Assembly: GCF_001866665.1 (NCBI RefSeq) | Contig: NZ_MLYO01000009.1 | Location: 124,001 to 188,000 of the forward strand | DNA: 64,000 bases | Source: Streptomyces monashensis | GTDB lineage: Bacteria; Actinomycetota; Actinomycetes; Streptomycetales; Streptomycetaceae | Reading direction: 5' to 3' | Part shown: positions 61,007 through 64,000 of the stretch, one piece after another | Numbering within the stretch: position 1 is the stretch's first letter | How the letters are laid out: each line of letters starts with the position of its first letter | Notes under the pieces: generated by a model | Database searches by the model: none | The model's input: only the letters and a program-made list of their open reading frames with translations | What the model was told of the DNA's origin: nothing | Translations under genes and position numbers: made by a program

Positions 61007-63145
61007 GTGACCACGCTTCCGCCCCGCGTGCTGTTCGGGGCCGCCTACTACCCCGAGTACCACCGGATGGACCGCATCGAGGCCGACCTCGACCTGATGG
61101 CCGAGGCCGGCTTCACGGTGGTGCGCGTCGGCGAGTCGGTCTGGTCCACCTGGGAGCCGGAGAACGGCCGCTTCGACCTGGAGTGGCTGCAGCCGGTCCT
61201 CGACTCCGCCCACGCCCGCGGCATCGCGGTGGTGCTGGGCACCCCGACCTATGCCGTCCCCCCGTGGCTGGCCCGGCTCCACCCGGAGATCGCCGCGGAG
61301 GACGCCACCGGCCGCCGTGCCCCGTGGGGCGCCCGCCAGGAGATGGACATCACCCACCCCGCCTTCCGCTTCCACGCGGAGCGCGTGGTCCGCCGCATCC
61401 TCGCCCGCCACGCCGGCCACCCGGCCGTGATCGGCTTCCAGGTCGACAACGAACCCGGCTGCCGGCTTCCGCACAACCACGGCGTGTTCCAGCGCTTCGT
61501 CGACGACCTGCGGACCCGCTACGGGGACGTGGAGACGCTCAACCGGGAGTGGGGACTGGTCTACTGGTCGCACCGGCTGACCACCTGGGCCGACCTGTGG
61601 ACCCCGGAGGGCAACGCGCAGCCGCAGTACGACGTGGCCTGGCGCGCCTTCCAGGCAAGGCAGACCACCGAGTTCATCACCTGGCAGGCCGACCTGGTCC
61701 GGGAGTACGCCCGCTCCGACCAGTTCGTCACCACCTGTCTGCACTACCACCATCCCGCCCTGGACGACGACCGGCTGACGGACCGTCTGGACACCGCGGC
61801 GGCCAACCCGTACTACGAGATGCAGGACGCGCTGGCACTGCCCGCCGATCCGGACCGGCCGCCGCACGCGTGGCTGGCCGGAGGCGTATGGGGGCTGTTC
61901 CAGGAGGCGGACCGGGCCTGGTCCTCACGCCAGGAGCCCTTCCTCGTCACGGAGACCAACGCGCAGGCGGTGGGCGGCACCCACGACAACCGTCCTGCCT
62001 ACGACGGACAGTGGCGGCAGGCCGCCTGGGCGCTGGTCGCCCGAGGGGCGCGCATGGTCGAGTACTGGCACTGGCACACCCTGCACTTCGGCGCCGAGAC
62101 CTACTGGGGCGGGGTGCTGCCGCACAGCGGGCGTCCCGGCCGCCTGTATGGCGAGCTCGCCCGTCTGGGCCGTGAGTTCGCGGCGGCCGGCGAGCTGGTG
62201 GCCGGACTGGAGCCGGACGCCGACATCGCCATGGTGTACTCGCTGCCGAGCAAGTGGCTGATGCAGAAGTACCCGCCGCTGGCCGCCGCGGACGACAGCC
62301 CCGACAACCGTTCCTACCACGGCCTGTTCGACCCCTTCTACCGGGGCGCGGTGGAGTCCGGCCGGCAGGTGCGCATCCTGCACGCCCGGCAGCTGCACGA
62401 CCCGGAGGACCCCGGCGCGAGGCCGGCCCCCGACGTGGCCGCACGGCGCCACCCGGTGCTGGTCGCCACCGGCCTGTACCTGGCCGACGACGGCCTGCTG
62501 GACTGGCTGGCCGCCTACGCCGAGGCGGGCGGCCACCTGGTCCTCGGCCCGCGCACCGGCTATGCCGACCCCGAGGGGCGCGCCCGGCCCGAACCCGCGC
62601 CCGCGCGGCTGTCCGGCGCGGCCGGGGTCTGCTACGAGGAATTCAGCAACCTCTCCGCCGAACTGCCGCTCCGGGCCGTGCCGGAGAGCCCGTTGCAGCT
62701 TCCGGCGGGGGCCCGGGCGACCCGCTGGGTGGATGCCCTGGTCGCCGACGGCGCCGAGGTGCTGGCCGGGTACCGGCACCCGCACTTCGGCCGCTGGCCC
62801 GCGGTGACCAGCCGTGTTCACGGCCGGGGCCGGGTGACCTGCGTGGGCACGGTCCCCAACGGGGCGGCGGCCCGGGCGCTGATGGCGTGGCTGGTGCCGA
62901 AGCCGTGCAGTGGCTGGCGTGACCTGCCCGCCTCGGTGACGGCCTGCACCGGGACCTCGCCGGACGGCCGCCGCGTCCACGTCGTGCACAACTGGAGCTG
63001 GGCGCCCGCCTCCGCCGTCGCGCCCGGTGACCTGGTGGACGTGCTCGCTGCCGGGACGGGCGGTGCGGCGAGGAGCGCTGTCCCGGCCGGGTCCCCGGTC
63101 GAGCTGGGGCCCTGGGACGTGCGTGTCCTCGCCGCGGATCGGTGA
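61007..63145 (+). CDS. GH42 beta-galactosidase
   Basis: A 712-residue cytoplasmic enzyme. It opens with FGAAYYPEYH; the acid/base is Glu149 (VDNEPGC) and the nucleophile Glu316 (VTETNAQ). The trimerisation and C-terminal beta domains follow after about residue 390. It removes terminal beta-galactose (or alpha-arabinopyranose) from oligosaccharides, consistent with galactosylated xyloglucan side chains. The GTG start is used. It is convergent with the ricin-domain gene, only seven bases apart. Confidence 0.9.
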   Translation: MTTLPPRVLFGAAYYPEYHRMDRIEADLDLMAEAGFTVVRVGESVWSTWEPENGRFDLEWLQPVLDSAHARGIAVVLGTPTYAVPPWLARLHPEIAAEDATGRRAPWGARQEMDITHPAFRFHAERVVRRILARHAGHPAVIGFQVDNEPGCRLPHNHGVFQRFVDDLRTRYGDVETLNREWGLVYWSHRLTTWADLWTPEGNAQPQYDVAWRAFQARQTTEFITWQADLVREYARSDQFVTTCLHYHHPALDDDRLTDRLDTAAANPYYEMQDALALPADPDRPPHAWLAGGVWGLFQEADRAWSSRQEPFLVTETNAQAVGGTHDNRPAYDGQWRQAAWALVARGARMVEYWHWHTLHFGAETYWGGVLPHSGRPGRLYGELARLGREFAAAGELVAGLEPDADIAMVYSLPSKWLMQKYPPLAAADDSPDNRSYHGLFDPFYRGAVESGRQVRILHARQLHDPEDPGARPAPDVAARRHPVLVATGLYLADDGLLDWLAAYAEAGGHLVLGPRTGYADPEGRARPEPAPARLSGAAGVCYEEFSNLSAELPLRAVPESPLQLPAGARATRWVDALVADGAEVLAGYRHPHFGRWPAVTSRVHGRGRVTCVGTVPNGAAARALMAWLVPKPCSGWRDLPASVTACTGTSPDGRRVHVVHNWSWAPASAVAPGDLVDVLAAGTGGAARSAVPAGSPVELGPWDVRVLAADR

Positions 63146-63152
63146 CATGGCG

Positions 63153-64000
63153 TCAGTTCAGCTGCCATTTCTGGTTGGCGGCCCCGGTGCAGTTCCACAG
63201 CTGGACCAGGGTGCCGTCGGTGGTCCCGCCCCCGGCGGCGTCCAGGCACAGCCCGGACAGGGCGCTGGTGATGCTGCCGTCGGAGTTCAGTTTCCACTGC
63301 TGGTTGGTACCGCCGGTGCAGGACCAGATCACGGCCTTGGTGCCCGAGGCGGTGCCCGCGCCGTAGGCGTCCAGGCACATCTGGGAGCTGCCCGAGTACA
63401 CCGTCAGCTGTCCCGAACTGGTGGCTGTCCAGCGCTGGTTGGCGCTGCCGATGCAGTCCCAGAGCTGCACCTGGGTGCCCGCGGTGGTGGTGGCGCCGGG
63501 GACATCGAGGCACTTGGAGGCGCCGACGGCGTGCAGGGAGCCCGTGGCCGCCGCGCCGGAGGGGTGCAGTTGGACCACGACGATCGAGTAGGGCGGCACG
63601 GTCTGCTGCGAGGGGCCGCCGGTCGCGGCCGAGCTGAGGCCGCCTGCGTTCTTCAGGTACGACCAGACGGTCGGAGTGGCCGACGAGGGGGTGAAGCCGT
63701 TGTAGGAGAGGGCCACGTTCGCCGCGTTGTTCGGGTCCTTGTTGATCAGCATGACGTCGAGGTCGCCGTTGCCGCGGCGGACGGCGTGGGCGCTGACCAG
63801 CGAGGTGGAGCTGGTGGACGACAGCATCGTGTCCCCGGGGGCGCCGAGCTTGGTGATCAGCTGGAGGCTGTGGTATGGGGCGAAGGGCGTGTTGAGGGCG
63901 GGCTCGCAGGAGGCGCCGCTGGAGACGAGACCGCCGTCGGCGTAGTCCGTCGCGCCGTCGACGTTCGTCACCGAGGAGCAGTCGGTGCCGTTGCGCAGGT
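63153..64000 (-). CDS. Secreted glycoside hydrolase C-terminus with ricin-B (CBM13) domain (partial)
   Basis: The frame is open to the window edge, so the N-terminus and catalytic core are missing. About 283 residues are visible. The first half is a beta-sandwich (DVMLINKDPNNAANVALSYN, PPYSIVVVQLHP), the usual end of arabinofuranosidase/GH30/GH44-like enzymes. The last about 130 residues are a three-repeat ricin-type trefoil with Q-x-W motifs (NQRW, NQQW, NQKW) and repeated CLD motifs that bind xylan or galactose. The family of the catalytic domain cannot be decided from what is here. Confidence 0.75.
   Translation of the reverse strand, partial: LRNGTDCSSVTNVDGATDYADGGLVSSGASCEPALNTPFAPYHSLQLITKLGAPGDTMLSSTSSTSLVSAHAVRRGNGDLDVMLINKDPNNAANVALSYNGFTPSSATPTVWSYLKNAGGLSSAATGGPSQQTVPPYSIVVVQLHPSGAAATGSLHAVGASKCLDVPGATTTAGTQVQLWDCIGSANQRWTATSSGQLTVYSGSSQMCLDAYGAGTASGTKAVIWSCTGGTNQQWKLNSDGSITSALSGLCLDAAGGGTTDGTLVQLWNCTGAANQKWQLN

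Overview
The window is very GC-rich, with dense genes, frequent GTG/TTG starts and four-base start/stop overlaps. It carries hallmark Streptomyces genes: streptogrisin-type protease, RNase Sa, XRE/MmyB-type regulator, mce operon, and a sugar ABC transporter without its own ATPase. It is almost certainly a Streptomyces chromosome. IS scars at about 10.2-10.8, 27.8-28.9, 35.9-36.3 and 39.6-40.0 kb mark the boundaries of accessory blocks.

Layout. (1) 1-2.8 kb: end of an mce operon (MCE lipoprotein tail, a second MCE protein, two Mce-associated membrane proteins), closed by a perfect hairpin. (2) 2.9-5.8 kb: secreted phosphodiesterase/phosphatase and a lipoprotein polysaccharide deacetylase. (3) 6.2-13.7 kb: a minus-strand three-gene operon (FAD/NAD(P) oxidoreductase, ATP-grasp ligase, EamA exporter), an IS5-type transposase wreck, an XRE/MmyB regulator and an amino-acid permease. 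The operon and the permease share a distinctive promoter module (palindrome, 2 bp, TTGAC). (4) 14.1-27.7 kb: a tightly coupled ten-gene plus-strand cluster that I do not recognise. It encodes an enolase-superfamily dehydratase, a FemAB/GNAT-like acyltransferase, a nucleotide-sugar dehydrogenase, two Gfo/Idh/MocA oxidoreductases, two DegT-type proteins, a sugar-isomerase/M20-peptidase fusion, and MFS and MATE exporters. It looks like an undescribed pathway for a small amino-sugar-like or aminocyclitol-like metabolite, possibly amide-linked to an amino acid if region 3 belongs to it.

(5) 27.7-29.1 kb: chimeric IS debris and a small secreted protein. (6) 29.7-33.5 kb: ferric-iron ABC transporter under an iron box. 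(7) 33.8-36.4 kb: P450 stump, intact FAD monooxygenase, IS3 remnant. (8) 36.6-39.4 kb: streptogrisin-like protease and two secreted guanyl-type ribonucleases. (9) 39.6-42.3 kb: IS5 and SBP_bac_5 fragments, a small unknown protein coupled to a phytanoyl-CoA dioxygenase-like enzyme, a divergent AraC regulator, and a GH62 fragment. (10) 42.3-64 kb: a plant-polysaccharide (xyloglucan/xylan-like) utilisation locus. It has two GH31, GH1, CE7 esterase, ABC importer, GH3, GH43, GH5, GH42 and a ricin-domain enzyme that runs off the window. Two identical LacI-type operators sit in its central divergent promoter.

The most unusual signal is in the ten-gene cluster. The adjacent DegT proteins have lost complementary active-site residues: one keeps the catalytic Lys/Asp but lost the Asn/Arg loop, and the other keeps the Asn/Arg loop but lost Lys/Asp. 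This suggests an obligate heterodimer with a single composite active site.
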